DNA of 50,173 nucleotides, taken from assembly GCF_020829625.1 (NCBI RefSeq), contig NZ_JAIVFX010000037.1:1-50173 (forward strand), in the 5' to 3' direction. Within the stretch, counting starts at the first letter, position 1, and every line of letters starts with the position of its first letter. This document shows, piece by piece, positions 1 through 8,653 of the stretch. Below the pieces are notes generated by a model. It was not told where the DNA came from, did no database searches, and saw nothing but the letters and a program-made list of their open reading frames with translations. Position numbers and translations under genes: made by a program. Origin of the DNA: Nostoc sp. XA010 (GTDB lineage: Bacteria; Cyanobacteriota; Cyanobacteriia; Cyanobacteriales; Nostocaceae).

Positions 1-116
1 GTGCAAGGACATATCCTGATTTACTTAAGGCATTAGATGCGGCATTCGCAGAAGTGACGATAGAGAATTTACTGGGTTGGTTTACTCACTGCTGCTACTG
101 TACTTCAGAAGACTGA
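1..116 (+). CDS. IS630-family transposase, C-terminal end (partial at window edge)
   Basis: The reading frame that starts at base 3 runs open to a TGA at 114-116 and gives about 37 residues, including YPDLLKALDAAF and ENLLGWFTHCCYCTS. I recognise this as the usual C-terminus of cyanobacterial IS630-type DDE transposases. The rest lies upstream of the window. The 50126 CDS at the other end is the N-terminus of a transposase of the same family and strand. Identification is from memory of the family, with no alignment. Confidence 0.7.
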   Translation, partial: ARTYPDLLKALDAAFAEVTIENLLGWFTHCCYCTSED

Positions 117-385
117 TAACCGCTATAACAGCCAGTAGTATTAATTGGAGTAGAGCAATAAAACTGTAAATCCATTTAAACTGAATGGCATATTTAACTT
201 TCAATTCGTAAACTCCAAGCTTTGCATCAAAATATTACACCTTAAAGCTGACAAGCATCGTTATTAATTCTTGACTACCACCGTGTTTTGCAGTCATCAG
301 AGGTAATAAAATCTTAGATCGGTAGATTGCAAGATTATCTAGTGGTGAGATAGTGGGAGAAATCGCCTTCGTAGATACTCGCTTA

Positions 386-1297
386 GAGGATGTTTGAAAA
401 GTTGGCAGTTGAGTAAAAAAAAGCTCTCAGGGCATAAGCTGTAAATACGTACATACAGCACCATTGAGAGCCATGAGTAAAGCATACTCCAGTAATCTGA
501 CCCAAGACCAGTGGGAATTATTAGAACCGTTAATTCCAGTAGCCAAAACAGGTGGTCGTCCTAGAGTGGTAGAGATGTGGCAAGTTATCAACGCAATTTT
601 TTATGTATTGACTCAGGCATGTACATGGCGAAATTTACCAGGGGACTTTCCCAATTGGCAAACTGTGTACACTTATTTTCGGAATTGGCGTACTGACGGG
701 ACATGGGTGAGCATCCATGACCAACTCAGAGCCTGGGTAAGGGTGGACAATGAACGAGCTGTTAGCCCATCAGAAGCAATAATTGATAGTCAAAGTGTGA
801 AAACTGCGGCGATGGTTAGCCAAGATGTGGGTTACGATGCCGGGAAAAAAATCAAAGGACGCAAGCGGTTTTTGGCAGTAGATACCTTGGGTTTAGTACT
901 GCGAGTATTGGTGAGTGCAGCCAGTGTGGACGAACGCAATGGCGGTAAACAAGTACTTAAAAGAGTCAAACAGATGGGGAACACGGTGTCACGTCTTTCT
1001 ACCATTTGGGTTGATGGTGGTTACGATGGCAACCCGTTCATGCAGTGGGTAATGGATTTATACCGATGGATTGTGCAAGTTGTACTGCGACCACATGAAC
1101 GCAAGGGTTTTGTTTGGTTGCCTAAACGTTGGGTGGTAGAAAGAACTTTGGGTTGGCTGACTAGGTGTAGGCGTTTGAACAAAGACTATGAATTATTAGC
1201 GCAAACCTCGGAGACTTTTATTTATCTTGCTATGATTCGCATCATGATGAGGCGTTTGGCATAAAATCTCACCTCTGATTACTTTTCAAACACCCTC
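386..1297 (+). mobile_element. Complete IS5-family insertion sequence, 912 bp
   Basis: The left end at 386-402 (GAGGATGTTTGAAAAGT) matches the reverse complement of 1281-1297 (ACTTTTCAAACACCCTC) with one mismatch in 17. A 3-bp direct repeat TTA flanks the element (383-385 and 1298-1300), which marks the target duplication. It contains one full-length transposase gene. The insertion point is inside the cNMP-binding-domain relic. Confidence 0.9.
473..1264 (+). CDS. IS5-family transposase
   Basis: A 263-aa DDE transposase if started at the ATG at 473; an in-frame TTG at 464 would add three residues. The N-terminal region has the domain typical of this IS group (DQWELLEPLIP, then TWRNLPGDFPNWQTVYTYF). 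The catalytic core shows DSQSVKTA for the first Asp, WVDGGYDG for the second, and VERTLGWLTRCRRLNKDYE for the Glu region. The length is normal and there is no frameshift, so the enzyme may be active. It lies between the inverted repeats of the 386-1297 element and is its only gene. Confidence 0.92.
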   Translation: MSKAYSSNLTQDQWELLEPLIPVAKTGGRPRVVEMWQVINAIFYVLTQACTWRNLPGDFPNWQTVYTYFRNWRTDGTWVSIHDQLRAWVRVDNERAVSPSEAIIDSQSVKTAAMVSQDVGYDAGKKIKGRKRFLAVDTLGLVLRVLVSAASVDERNGGKQVLKRVKQMGNTVSRLSTIWVDGGYDGNPFMQWVMDLYRWIVQVVLRPHERKGFVWLPKRWVVERTLGWLTRCRRLNKDYELLAQTSETFIYLAMIRIMMRRLA

Positions 1298-1495
1298 TTA
1301 ACAACCACTACTATTTAGGCTGTAGAAAAGTCATTAGTGATGTCAATTCCCCAAAATCAATTGGCAGTAAAGTTCCAGCAAGACGTTGGTTTTGCTTCAC
1401 GCTTTTATCGTGCAATTGCAACTTTGTTTTCTAATAGATTACAAGGAATTTTGAGTCAATTTGGTTATGGTATACGGGTTTATAGCCAACGTTAA

Positions 1496-2211
1496 ACTTT
1501 GGCTATAAACGTGGAATATGAGGATGACTTTAATGATAGCGTTTTAGATGGTGTGGCAATCGCAGGTAAAAGGTTTAATTGAATGTTAAGACGGTATTGC
1601 TCCTGATAAAATCTCAAATTTAGGAATGGATTGCAACTGTTGTGCGTTTAAAATATATTGCTCATAAACTAAACTAATACTTAGTTGTAAACTTTGAACT
1701 AGATTAACCGAATAAGTCAAGGTGACGATTAATCTTCCTTTTATAATATCGGGCAGAAAGAGCTTGTACCAATTGGATAAATTTTATCAACAATTCTTTA
1801 AAATCTATTGGAAGACTATTAAATTCTAAGGATGATTGTTCTATACCAATTTTATATGAAGTAGCATAGAATCGAAAGGCTAGAAACTATTGCTTGGCAA
1901 TCATTCCAGCTTTCTACAGTTTCATGCAGCTTCACAATAATTTGGTATAGTTGCAGCATAGTTTTGAGCATTTAAGAGTGCATCAATAAGAAATTAACAT
2001 TTAGTTTATTATAAAATAATAGTTTCAAAAGTTTAAAACTTATCTAAAATTTGTGCATTGTTTAATAACTGATTTAACAACAAAATAGATGATATCAAGA
2101 AAAAGAAAGCAATAACTTAATTGACTTTTTGATCTTGAAATTCAAAGTAAGAAGTTTAACTGAAAAAGCTTTTTCTGAAAACTTCAGTTAATTACAATTA
2201 AGGAGAAAACC
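1496..2211. other. Gene-free stretch upstream of the peptide-export operon
   Basis: About 0.7 kb of AT-rich DNA between the cNMP relic and the GG-leader gene. I see no credible reading frame or RNA gene. It must hold the promoter of the exporter operon, but I cannot place one with confidence. A good Shine-Dalgarno AAGGAG at about 2201-2206 precedes the ATG at 2212. Confidence 0.5.
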
Positions 2212-2619
2212 ATGCCTGTCAACAATATCACTTCTACTTCTAACTATTCTGTTGTTGGTCAAGAACAACTGTTCACCGAATTAACTCTTGAAGAAGGAGC
2301 CGTAATCGAAGGTGGTGCTATCTACAGCCTCGGCAATAAAGCGGGCGTTACCGTCAACTACACTATTAACGGACAAAAGGACTCTTTGTTTTTTAATGAT
2401 GAAAAGCAATATTATTTTGAAAGCACACCATTTGTTAGCTTCGACCAAAAGATTGGACCTGGCTATGAACTAGCATACACAGAACTATCTCCAGGAAACA
2501 ATAACTTTGATACTAGTGGAGGTTATTTAATCTTAACTGGTGGTGATTTTGGACCTCCTGCTGCAAATATTGCTGCTCCTTCCAACACTTTTCCAACTGC
2601 CAACAGTTTTGCAAGCTAG
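2212..2619 (+). CDS. Candidate double-glycine leader peptide, substrate of the adjacent C39 exporter
   Basis: A 135-aa protein with no homologue I recognise. The N-terminus ends in FTELTLEEGAVIEGGA. It has hydrophobic residues at -12 and -4, an acidic residue at -8 and Gly-Gly at -2/-1, which is the signature of leaders cut by C39 peptidases. Cleavage after Gly-Gly would leave a mature protein of roughly 100 aa. That part is rich in Gly, Asn, Ser, Thr and aromatic residues and has no Cys, so a lanthipeptide-type core is unlikely. Its C-terminal tail is Pro/Ala/Ser-rich. A Shine-Dalgarno AAGGAG stands just upstream. The next genes are a C39-peptidase ABC transporter and an HlyD adaptor on the same strand. 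The role as exported substrate is inferred from leader and context. Confidence 0.7.
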   Translation: MPVNNITSTSNYSVVGQEQLFTELTLEEGAVIEGGAIYSLGNKAGVTVNYTINGQKDSLFFNDEKQYYFESTPFVSFDQKIGPGYELAYTELSPGNNNFDTSGGYLILTGGDFGPPAANIAAPSNTFPTANSFAS

Positions 2620-2635
2620 CCTAAGCGTAATGACC

Positions 2636-2662
2636 TTTGACTGCCTCAGCCAAGCAGTCAAA
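2636..2662 (+). terminator. Hairpin after the GG-leader gene
   Basis: A perfect 9-bp inverted repeat, TTTGACTGC and GCAGTCAAA, with a 9-nt loop, lies 16 bp after the stop codon of the 2212 gene. It has no T-run and may stabilise the 3' end of the short transcript rather than terminate. Confidence 0.5.
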
Positions 2663-2693
2663 AGTCGGATATGACAAGCTAAACGCTCAATCA

Positions 2694-2724
2694 AGTCGGG
2701 TCAAATGACCCGACTGTATTTTTT
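2694..2724 (+). terminator. Rho-independent terminator between GG-leader gene and exporter
   Basis: A GC-rich stem, AGTCGGGTCA with TGACCCGACT (10 bp, loop only AA, realistically 9 bp with a 4-nt loop), is followed by GTATTTTTT. It sits 75 bp after the peptide gene and ends about 25 bp before the exporter start. It would let the peptide be transcribed in excess while the transporter is made from read-through. Confidence 0.75.
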
Positions 2725-2749
2725 CACCTATAAATAATTGCACCTGAAA

Positions 2750-4969
2750 ATGAAATATCAAATAGTCCTCCAACACAGCGAAGAAGACTGCGGTGCAGCG
2801 TGCCTAGCCACCATTGCCAAACACTACGGACGCACCTTTACCCTCAACCGCGTCCGGGAAGCCGTAGGCACTGGGTCGAGAGGAACATCCTTGCTGGGAT
2901 TAAGCCGAGGTGCAGAAGTACTAGGATTTAATGCTCGCCAAGTTAAACTCAATTTCCAACTACTCGACCAATTGCAGCAAGCTCCCTTACCAGCAATTAT
3001 CCACTGGAAAGGCTACCACTGGGTAGTTTTATACGGGCAAAAAGGCAAAAAATACGTCATAGCCGACCCTGGTGTAGGCATCCGTTACCTAACCCGTGAA
3101 GAATTAATCGCAGGTTGGGGTAATGGCGTGATGTTACTGCTGACCCTAGACGAAAGTCGTTTTTATCAACAAGAGTCAGATAAAATTGGCGGTCTGGGAA
3201 GATACCTGCAACGGGTTTGGCCCTATCGCTCTATTCTCGCTCAAGCGATCGCCATTAACATCGCCATTGGATTGCTTTCTCTGACATCACCCTTCATGAT
3301 GCAATTACTCACCGATGATGTATTAGTACGAGGTGATACCCAACTACTAACCACCGTCGCTATTGGCGTTATCGCCATGAACTTAATTAGAAGCGCCATT
3401 AGCTTAGTCCAATCTCACCTCATCGGTCACTTTGGTCAAAGATTGCAATTAGGACTAATTCTAGAATACGGACGCAAACTCTTACATTTACCCCTCTCCT
3501 ACTTTGAAGGACGACGCAGTGGAGAAGTTGTCAGCCGCATTGCTGATGTCAACGCCATCCATAACTTAGTTTCCCAAATCGTCTTGGGATTACCCAGTCA
3601 ATTTTTTATCGCTGTAGTTTCCTTGGGCTTTATGCTCTTTTACAGTTGGGAACTAACTTTAGCTTCTATAGTTGCATTTATTATTGTCACGGCTGTTAGT
3701 TTGCTTTTCCTACCCGCAATCCGCCAGAAAACCCGCAACATGATTGTTTCTGGTACAGAAAACCAAGGCTTTCTGGTGGAAACATTTCGCGGTGTGCAAG
3801 TATTAAAAACTACTCAAGCCACTCCCCAAGCCTGGGAAGAATATCAAGGAAATTATGGTCGCCTCGCCAACTTAGGCTGGAGTGTGATGAAGCTGGGACT
3901 TTATAGCAGTACAATTACTGGCATTCTTTCCACTTTCATTAGTATTGGTATCCTTTGGATGGGTAGTTATTTAGTCATTAATCGCACCTTAACAATCGGT
4001 CAATTAATGGCATATAACGGCATGAGTGGCAACTTTCTGGGCTTCTTAGGTGCTGCAATTGGCTTAGTAGATGAGTTTATCACTGCCCAGATAGTCATTC
4101 AACGCCTGACAGAGGTCATTGACGCTACCCCAGAAGACGAAAATGATTTTAAAAAGCCTTGGGCACCAATTCCTGGTGATGTAGATATTACCTGCACTGA
4201 ACTTAACTTCCATCACGCAGGTAGAGTTGACTTACTACAAGATTTTTCCTTAACTATTCCTGGCGGTCAAGTCATTGCTTTAATTGGTAAATCTGGCTGT
4301 GGTAAAAGTACCCTTGCTAAATTGATAACTGGCTTATATAAAGTCGAGTCTGGTAATATTCGTTATGGTTTTTATAATCAGCAAGACCTGTCTTTAGAAT
4401 GTCTGCGACAACAGGTAGTATTAGTTCCCCAAGAACCCCACTTCTGGAGTCGTTCTATTATTGATAACTTCCACTTTAGCTATCCCCATATTAGTTTTGA
4501 AGAAATTGTGAAAGCTTGCCAAATTGCTGGTGCAGATGAATTTATTAGCAAACTACCCGATAAATATCAAACTGTTTTAGGAGAATTTGGGGCAAATCTT
4601 TCCGGTGGACAACGCCAAAGATTAGCCATAGCTAGAGCAATAGTTAGTGAGCCACCTATCTTAATTTTAGATGAATCTACGGGCGCACTCGACCCTGTAA
4701 GCGAAAGACAAGTACTTGATAGACTTTTATCCCATCGTCATGAGAAAACTACTATTTTGATTAGTCATCGTCCCAAGGTTATACAGAGGGCAGATTGGAT
4801 TGTATTTTTAGAACAAGGACGCTTAAAAATCCAAGGTACACCAGAAGAATTGCAGAAATTACCTGGTGAACATTTAGACTTCTTAGAAGATATTTTTCCC
4901 TCTCAGAATGCGTTGGCGCTGATATCTTCACCTGCTCATCATAACGGCAAAACTGCCACCATTAATTAA
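2750..4969 (+). CDS. C39 peptidase / ABC exporter (bacteriocin-type, PCAT)
   Basis: A 739-aa protein in three parts. The N-terminal C39 cysteine peptidase (about residues 1-130) has catalytic Cys in SEEDCGAACLA, His in WKGYHWVVLYG and Asp in VIADPG. A type-1 ABC exporter membrane domain follows (about 155-450), then the ATPase: Walker A LIGKSGCGKST, signature LSGGQRQRLAIARA, Walker B ILILDEST. It should cut double-glycine leaders and pump the cargo across the inner membrane. I chose the ATG at 2750; a TTG at 2738 would add four residues. The GG-leader gene lies upstream beyond a terminator and the HlyD gene downstream, together forming a type I secretion operon. Confidence 0.93.
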   Translation: MKYQIVLQHSEEDCGAACLATIAKHYGRTFTLNRVREAVGTGSRGTSLLGLSRGAEVLGFNARQVKLNFQLLDQLQQAPLPAIIHWKGYHWVVLYGQKGKKYVIADPGVGIRYLTREELIAGWGNGVMLLLTLDESRFYQQESDKIGGLGRYLQRVWPYRSILAQAIAINIAIGLLSLTSPFMMQLLTDDVLVRGDTQLLTTVAIGVIAMNLIRSAISLVQSHLIGHFGQRLQLGLILEYGRKLLHLPLSYFEGRRSGEVVSRIADVNAIHNLVSQIVLGLPSQFFIAVVSLGFMLFYSWELTLASIVAFIIVTAVSLLFLPAIRQKTRNMIVSGTENQGFLVETFRGVQVLKTTQATPQAWEEYQGNYGRLANLGWSVMKLGLYSSTITGILSTFISIGILWMGSYLVINRTLTIGQLMAYNGMSGNFLGFLGAAIGLVDEFITAQIVIQRLTEVIDATPEDENDFKKPWAPIPGDVDITCTELNFHHAGRVDLLQDFSLTIPGGQVIALIGKSGCGKSTLAKLITGLYKVESGNIRYGFYNQQDLSLECLRQQVVLVPQEPHFWSRSIIDNFHFSYPHISFEEIVKACQIAGADEFISKLPDKYQTVLGEFGANLSGGQRQRLAIARAIVSEPPILILDESTGALDPVSERQVLDRLLSHRHEKTTILISHRPKVIQRADWIVFLEQGRLKIQGTPEELQKLPGEHLDFLEDIFPSQNALALISSPAHHNGKTATIN

Positions 4970-4994
4970 GATAGCAATTCGTTTAGCAGTTGTA

Positions 4995-5046
4995 AAAATC
5001 TTTGTTTTCTCTTTTTCTGCGGTTTCTGTGCCTCTGCGGTTTATTC
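4995..5046. repeat. Interspersed cyanobacterial short repeat
   Basis: The pyrimidine-rich text with TTTCTGCGGTTTC and GTGCCTCTGCGGTTTATTC is a short element I recognise as widely dispersed between genes in Nostoc-type genomes. It fills most of the gap between the ABC and HlyD genes. Confidence 0.45.
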
Positions 5047-5056
5047 ATATTACATC

Positions 5057-6562
5057 ATGGTTAGCAACACAAATTTTTTATCCCCAATTAAAACAAACGA
5101 ATTTCTTCCACCAATTAGTCGTTGGACAACATGGGGCGGAATGTTTATTCTCTGCGTTTTAGGACTAGCTGTTCCAGTTGCTGCTATTACTAAATATAAG
5201 GTTACAGTCCAAGGACAGGCGGTAGTGCGTCCGGCGGGTGAATTGCGAATTGTGCAAGCGGCGACTGAAGGTCAGGTAATGCACATTTATGTCAAAGAAA
5301 ATCAAGTTATCAAAAAAGGAGATGCGATCGCAATTATCGACGACTCCCGCCTGCAAACCAAAAAGAGCCAATTGCAAACTAGTATTCAACAATCTAAGTT
5401 ACAACTAGTGCAAATCAATGCCCAGATTGATTCCCTCAACAGTCAGATTCGAGCCGAAACTGACCGCATCAGCCGGATTATTAGTGGCGCTCAAGCCGAA
5501 TTGAGCGGTCGTCGGCGAGAATATCGTGATAAAAATATTACCACTGTTTCCGAACTCCAAGAAGCTGATGCCAATGTCAGAATTGCTCAGGAGGAGTTGC
5601 AGACTGGGAAAGCACAGTTGAAAACAGCACAAGCGAATCTCCATGCGACTGAAGCTGCTTTGGGTGTAGCTCAGTCAAAACAGAACCGATATGAGAGTGC
5701 AGCCACCCAAGGGGCGCTATCTAAGGATCAATTGGAAGAAGCCCAATTAGCTGCTAAACAGCAAGAGCAAGCAGTAAAAGCACAACTTGCAGCAGTGGAG
5801 GCGCAAAAAGAAACTATTGAACGGTTGCAACAAGCAGTATCTGCTATGATTGCCAGAAGACAACGCGCCCTAGTTGCGGTAAATCCAAGTAATGCAGAAG
5901 TGAGTGTTGCTACTGAGCGGATTGCTCAAGAAGAAGCCGCAGGGTTAAGTAACAAAGCGACTTTAGAAAAGGAACGCCAAGCTTTAGTTCAGCAACGGAT
6001 TGAAATTGAAAAGCAGTTTGAGCGTGATACTAGTGAACTCAAACAAGTGGAAATAGATTTAGCTCAAACGACGATCGCAGCTACTGCTGATGGAATTATT
6101 TCGCAACTCAATTTACGAAATCCAGGTCAAAGTGTGCGGGCTGGTGAAGAAGTTTTGCAAATTGTCCCTACTGATGCGCCTCAGGTTTTGAAGGCTGCTG
6201 TGGGATCTGAAGATCAAAGTAAGTTAAAAATTGGTCAAAATGTCCAAATGCGGGTGAGTGCTTGTCCTTACCCGGATTATGGTACTCTTAATGGGACTGT
6301 GCAGACGATTTCTCCGGATGCAATCGCTCCTCAAAATAATCGCCCAAATGCATCTATGGCGAATCCAACTACTAGTCCAAAAGCTTCTGCGCCTGCTGCT
6401 TTCTATGAGGTAACTATTGAACCGGAAACTCTGGTTTTAGGTAAAGAGAAAAACCTGTGTCATATTCAATTGGGTATGGAGGGTCGCGTTGATATTATTT
6501 CTCGTGAAGAAACTGTGCTGCAATTCTTTCTCCGTAAAGCGAGGTTAATTACTGATTTATAA
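5057..6562 (+). CDS. HlyD-family membrane fusion protein
   Basis: A 501-aa periplasmic adaptor for the preceding exporter. One N-terminal membrane helix (about residues 25-45, GMFILCVLGLAVPVAA) is followed by a lipoyl-type half (QGQAVVRPAGELRI, KENQVIKKGDAIAIID). A long alpha-helical hairpin rich in Gln, Ala and Glu spans about residues 90-320. The second lipoyl half (ADGIISQLNLRNPGQSVRAGEEVLQIVP) and a beta-barrel end complete it. The C-terminus EEKxVLxFF-type tail (EETVLQFFLRKARLI) is usual for cyanobacterial members. It would bridge the ABC exporter to a TolC-like outer-membrane channel, which is not in this window. Confidence 0.9.
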   Translation: MVSNTNFLSPIKTNEFLPPISRWTTWGGMFILCVLGLAVPVAAITKYKVTVQGQAVVRPAGELRIVQAATEGQVMHIYVKENQVIKKGDAIAIIDDSRLQTKKSQLQTSIQQSKLQLVQINAQIDSLNSQIRAETDRISRIISGAQAELSGRRREYRDKNITTVSELQEADANVRIAQEELQTGKAQLKTAQANLHATEAALGVAQSKQNRYESAATQGALSKDQLEEAQLAAKQQEQAVKAQLAAVEAQKETIERLQQAVSAMIARRQRALVAVNPSNAEVSVATERIAQEEAAGLSNKATLEKERQALVQQRIEIEKQFERDTSELKQVEIDLAQTTIAATADGIISQLNLRNPGQSVRAGEEVLQIVPTDAPQVLKAAVGSEDQSKLKIGQNVQMRVSACPYPDYGTLNGTVQTISPDAIAPQNNRPNASMANPTTSPKASAPAAFYEVTIEPETLVLGKEKNLCHIQLGMEGRVDIISREETVLQFFLRKARLITDL

Positions 6563-6644
6563 TTTTTTTTAGATAGAACAATTAGATATCTCAGGTACAC
6601 TGTATGATGACTTGATTAGACACATCCGGAATGTTAACTAGGGG

Positions 6645-7157
6645 TCAAAAAAATGGTAGAACGGTATTTTGACCGTCTACCAAAATGAAAAAAAAGTAGA
6701 TCCGCCGAAAGTGGATGCTCCTGTTTAATTCCATTTGATAATCGACATCTGCAACAGTACGGTAAATTCCGTGATAATCTATCTGCATTCCCAAGGGTGT
6801 AGGGACAATTTTCAAATACTCGTTAATGGCAAGTATGTAGTTATCACCAAAGTTCCTGTTTGCAACAGCCGAACGTATAGCGTTTAGTAATTGTATCGCT
6901 TTTCTAATATCTGAAATACTGCGCTCACCATCCATTTTTGGCTGACTTTCACTGTAGCCTTTCATCTTCTTCTCGGCTACCAGATTATGAAATTTAGCAA
7001 CGGCTCTTTGACGATTGGCTAATGTGTGGACTTTAGTCTGCGCTTGATAACCGACTCTGCCCCACTGTACTGTTAAGTTACCATCTTCGACGACTTTGGC
7101 AGACCAGAATTTATTGCTGTTTCGGATAGCATCAACAAAGACTAAATAGATTTCCAT
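6645..7157 (-). CDS. WGR-domain protein
   Basis: A 170-aa protein. Residues about 1-75 form a WGR domain: KFWSAKVVEDGNLTVQWGRVG followed by AVAKFHNLVAEKKMKGY. WGR domains are small nucleic-acid-binding modules found in PARP proteins and in many bacterial accessory proteins. The second half (about 85-170) has no feature I recognise; it ends in an unusual aromatic stretch (RRIYFFFILVDGQ) that may reflect a changed C-terminus. AGGGT about 9 nt before the ATG is a reasonable ribosome site. It starts a minus-strand set of accessory genes with 7269, 7648 and 8654. Its function is unknown. Confidence 0.75.
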   Translation of the reverse strand: MEIYLVFVDAIRNSNKFWSAKVVEDGNLTVQWGRVGYQAQTKVHTLANRQRAVAKFHNLVAEKKMKGYSESQPKMDGERSISDIRKAIQLLNAIRSAVANRNFGDNYILAINEYLKIVPTPLGMQIDYHGIYRTVADVDYQMELNRSIHFRRIYFFFILVDGQNTVLPFF

Positions 7158-7268
7158 GTTTCTTACCCTGTCAATTCGCTAACTTCTGGGCATTGCCCCA
7201 TCTGATACCAATTCGCTTTTTCGCCCATTCGTTATTAAAAAACTTAGAGATAGCTAGCTTTTCAGGGT

Positions 7269-7535
7269 TTACATCTGTTTCATAATTTTAGTGAATTGGT
7301 ATAACTCTCCAGTCCCAATGATTTGGTTTTGTGTGGCGTGGAGTATTTCATTACGGCAATCAATTGAATAAATCCAGCAATCATGCTTCCATTGCATACC
7401 GCAGCAATAGCCAAATGTTCTGTTGGTTCGCAGGTAAACTCTCTCCAGTAAATTCACCTCAACGGATGGAATTGTTTGTCCCCAAGGTGGGGAAAGATAC
7501 CAACTTGCTTGAAGTGCATTAATATGGTCAATCAT
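7269..7535 (-). CDS. Hypothetical protein (resembles Nostoc DUF1392-type protein)
   Basis: An 88-aa protein starting MIDHINALQASWYLSPPWGQ, with conserved-looking FGYCCGMQWKHDCWIYSIDC. I prefer the ATG at 7535, which has AGGGAAG upstream, over the longer frame from 7622, whose first 29 residues look like read-in from the upstream gap. From memory it resembles small DUF1392 proteins near plasmid genes in Nostoc. I cannot verify this. Several Cys and Trp residues suggest a compact folded domain. Confidence 0.55.
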   Translation of the reverse strand: MIDHINALQASWYLSPPWGQTIPSVEVNLLERVYLRTNRTFGYCCGMQWKHDCWIYSIDCRNEILHATQNQIIGTGELYQFTKIMKQM

Positions 7536-7647
7536 GCTTTTCTTCCCTGGGATTAATAACCTAAAAATCTTCGGCAATGTTTGGAGAATAACGCCCAAAA
7601 AATACCTAAAAGTGAGCAGCAATTTTCACTGCTGCCCACATGAGGTT

Positions 7648-8535
7648 TTACGCTGTGACTAATTCTTGAAGTTGTGATCGCACTTCATGGTTGAAAAGCT
7701 GTTGTAATTCCTCAGTAGTGAGTTGCTCTAAGGGTCGGTCTTGCAAGTATTTGTGAACTGGTTCAACCAGCGATGTATCCACTATCGACAATGAGCGCAC
7801 AGCATCAAACACGGAGTTAGAATACTGCTGCTGACCTGAACAACCCTTCTTCACCCACCAGTTACGGTCAGTGCATCCGACTTGCCCCAGTTTTACGGCG
7901 TTGTTATTGTAAATGCCATCATCAAGAATTTCAAACCCGTAATTCTGGCACTCGTTGAAGATATGCGCCATGATTTGGTTTTCAGTAGTAGAAGAGGACA
8001 AGGAGCAGGGTGCGGGGTGCAGGGGGGCAATTTCTTCTCCCTTGCTCCCTGCCCCCTGCCCAAGAGCTTCTTCTTGCACTGGCAGTGTGCCATCTTTGTA
8101 GTGAGTGCAGATGAAGCGATCGCAACGCATTGGGGTGTTGGCACGAAATACTTCTTTCTCGTTGATCATGACTACCCAGCGTTGCGTTAAGTGGTTGTCG
8201 TCATGGCTGATGCTGGCTATCAGTTTGTCATCAGCGTAATATTCGTGATGGTCAAACGAGATTTCGACTATTCTGAGGGGTTCGGGAGCTACGGCTTGAG
8301 CTTGGTGTGCGATGTAGTTGTCGAGTTCGGCTTGGGCGATGGCTTGTTCGTCGGGGGCAGCAGGGGAGAGTTTCTGAATCTTGCTGGCTTGATATTCAGC
8401 GATCGCAGTAATCCAAGAATCCTTACAGCCTTTGTCGCTGACTTCGACTGTGCAGGCGATTTCGCTGTAGATTTGCTTGAGTCGGGCAATCGATTTCAGT
8501 TGCAGCTGTTGATGACTGTAGATGATATAAGTCAT
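7648..8535 (-). CDS. Hypothetical accessory protein carrying an inserted repeat
   Basis: A 295-aa protein of a type I associate with Nostoc plasmid-like DNA. It has no domain that I can name. The N-terminal half is mostly helical, then comes a beta-rich part (ISFDHHEYYADDKLIASISHDD, RWVVMINEKEVFRANTPMRCDRFICTHY). The C-terminal half has NECQNYGFEILDDGIY and WWVKKGCSG. Between them, residues about 158-182 (GQGAGSKGEEIAPLHPAPCS) are low-complexity. They come from an interspersed G/C-rich repeat that entered in frame and did not break the gene. AGGGA stands about 10 nt before the ATG. Function unknown. Confidence 0.65.
   Translation of the reverse strand: MTYIIYSHQQLQLKSIARLKQIYSEIACTVEVSDKGCKDSWITAIAEYQASKIQKLSPAAPDEQAIAQAELDNYIAHQAQAVAPEPLRIVEISFDHHEYYADDKLIASISHDDNHLTQRWVVMINEKEVFRANTPMRCDRFICTHYKDGTLPVQEEALGQGAGSKGEEIAPLHPAPCSLSSSTTENQIMAHIFNECQNYGFEILDDGIYNNNAVKLGQVGCTDRNWWVKKGCSGQQQYSNSVFDAVRSLSIVDTSLVEPVHKYLQDRPLEQLTTEELQQLFNHEVRSQLQELVTA
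7990..8064. repeat. G-rich/C-rich interspersed repeat inside a coding gene
   Basis: Tracts such as GGTGCGGGGTGCAGGGGGG on one side and TTGCTCCCTGCCCCCTGCCC on the other are roughly inverted to each other around AATTTCTTC. This is a familiar dispersed element of Nostoc-type genomes, here lying within the 7648-8535 reading frame without breaking it. Confidence 0.65.
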
Positions 8536-8653
8536 AATTAAAATTCCCTGTACGAGTGTATGGGTTTTTCAAAAGGCGATCGCACGAAGTTTCTCAGGCT
8601 GTAGGCGGTCGTCTTTTGTTATGTACCTATATTACTATTTTGGTTAGTAAAAA

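Larger units (their letters stand above)
275..1495 (+). pseudogene. Cyclic-nucleotide-binding-domain protein gene, disrupted by an IS5 element and stop codons
   Basis: Two in-frame pieces flank the IS. The left piece (about 275-385) reads KILDR, a stop at 323-325, then IARLSSGEIVGEIAFVDTR. The right piece (1301-1495) reads TTTI, a stop, then AVEKSLVMSIPQNQLAVK and FYRAIATLFSNRLQG, ending at TAA 1493-1495. GEIVGE-FVD followed by SIP-Q-L and the FYRAIA helix is the phosphate-binding cassette and C-terminal helix of a cNMP-binding (Crp-like) domain. Such domains occur in cyanobacterial peptide-export loci, so this may once have belonged to the exporter operon at 2212-6562. The two extra stops mean the gene was decaying before or after the IS arrived. 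Confidence 0.65.

Noticed and set aside
7882..8541. Plus-strand frames opposite the 295-aa gene
   Set aside because: They are shadows of the minus-strand gene, with composition driven by the G/C-rich repeat.
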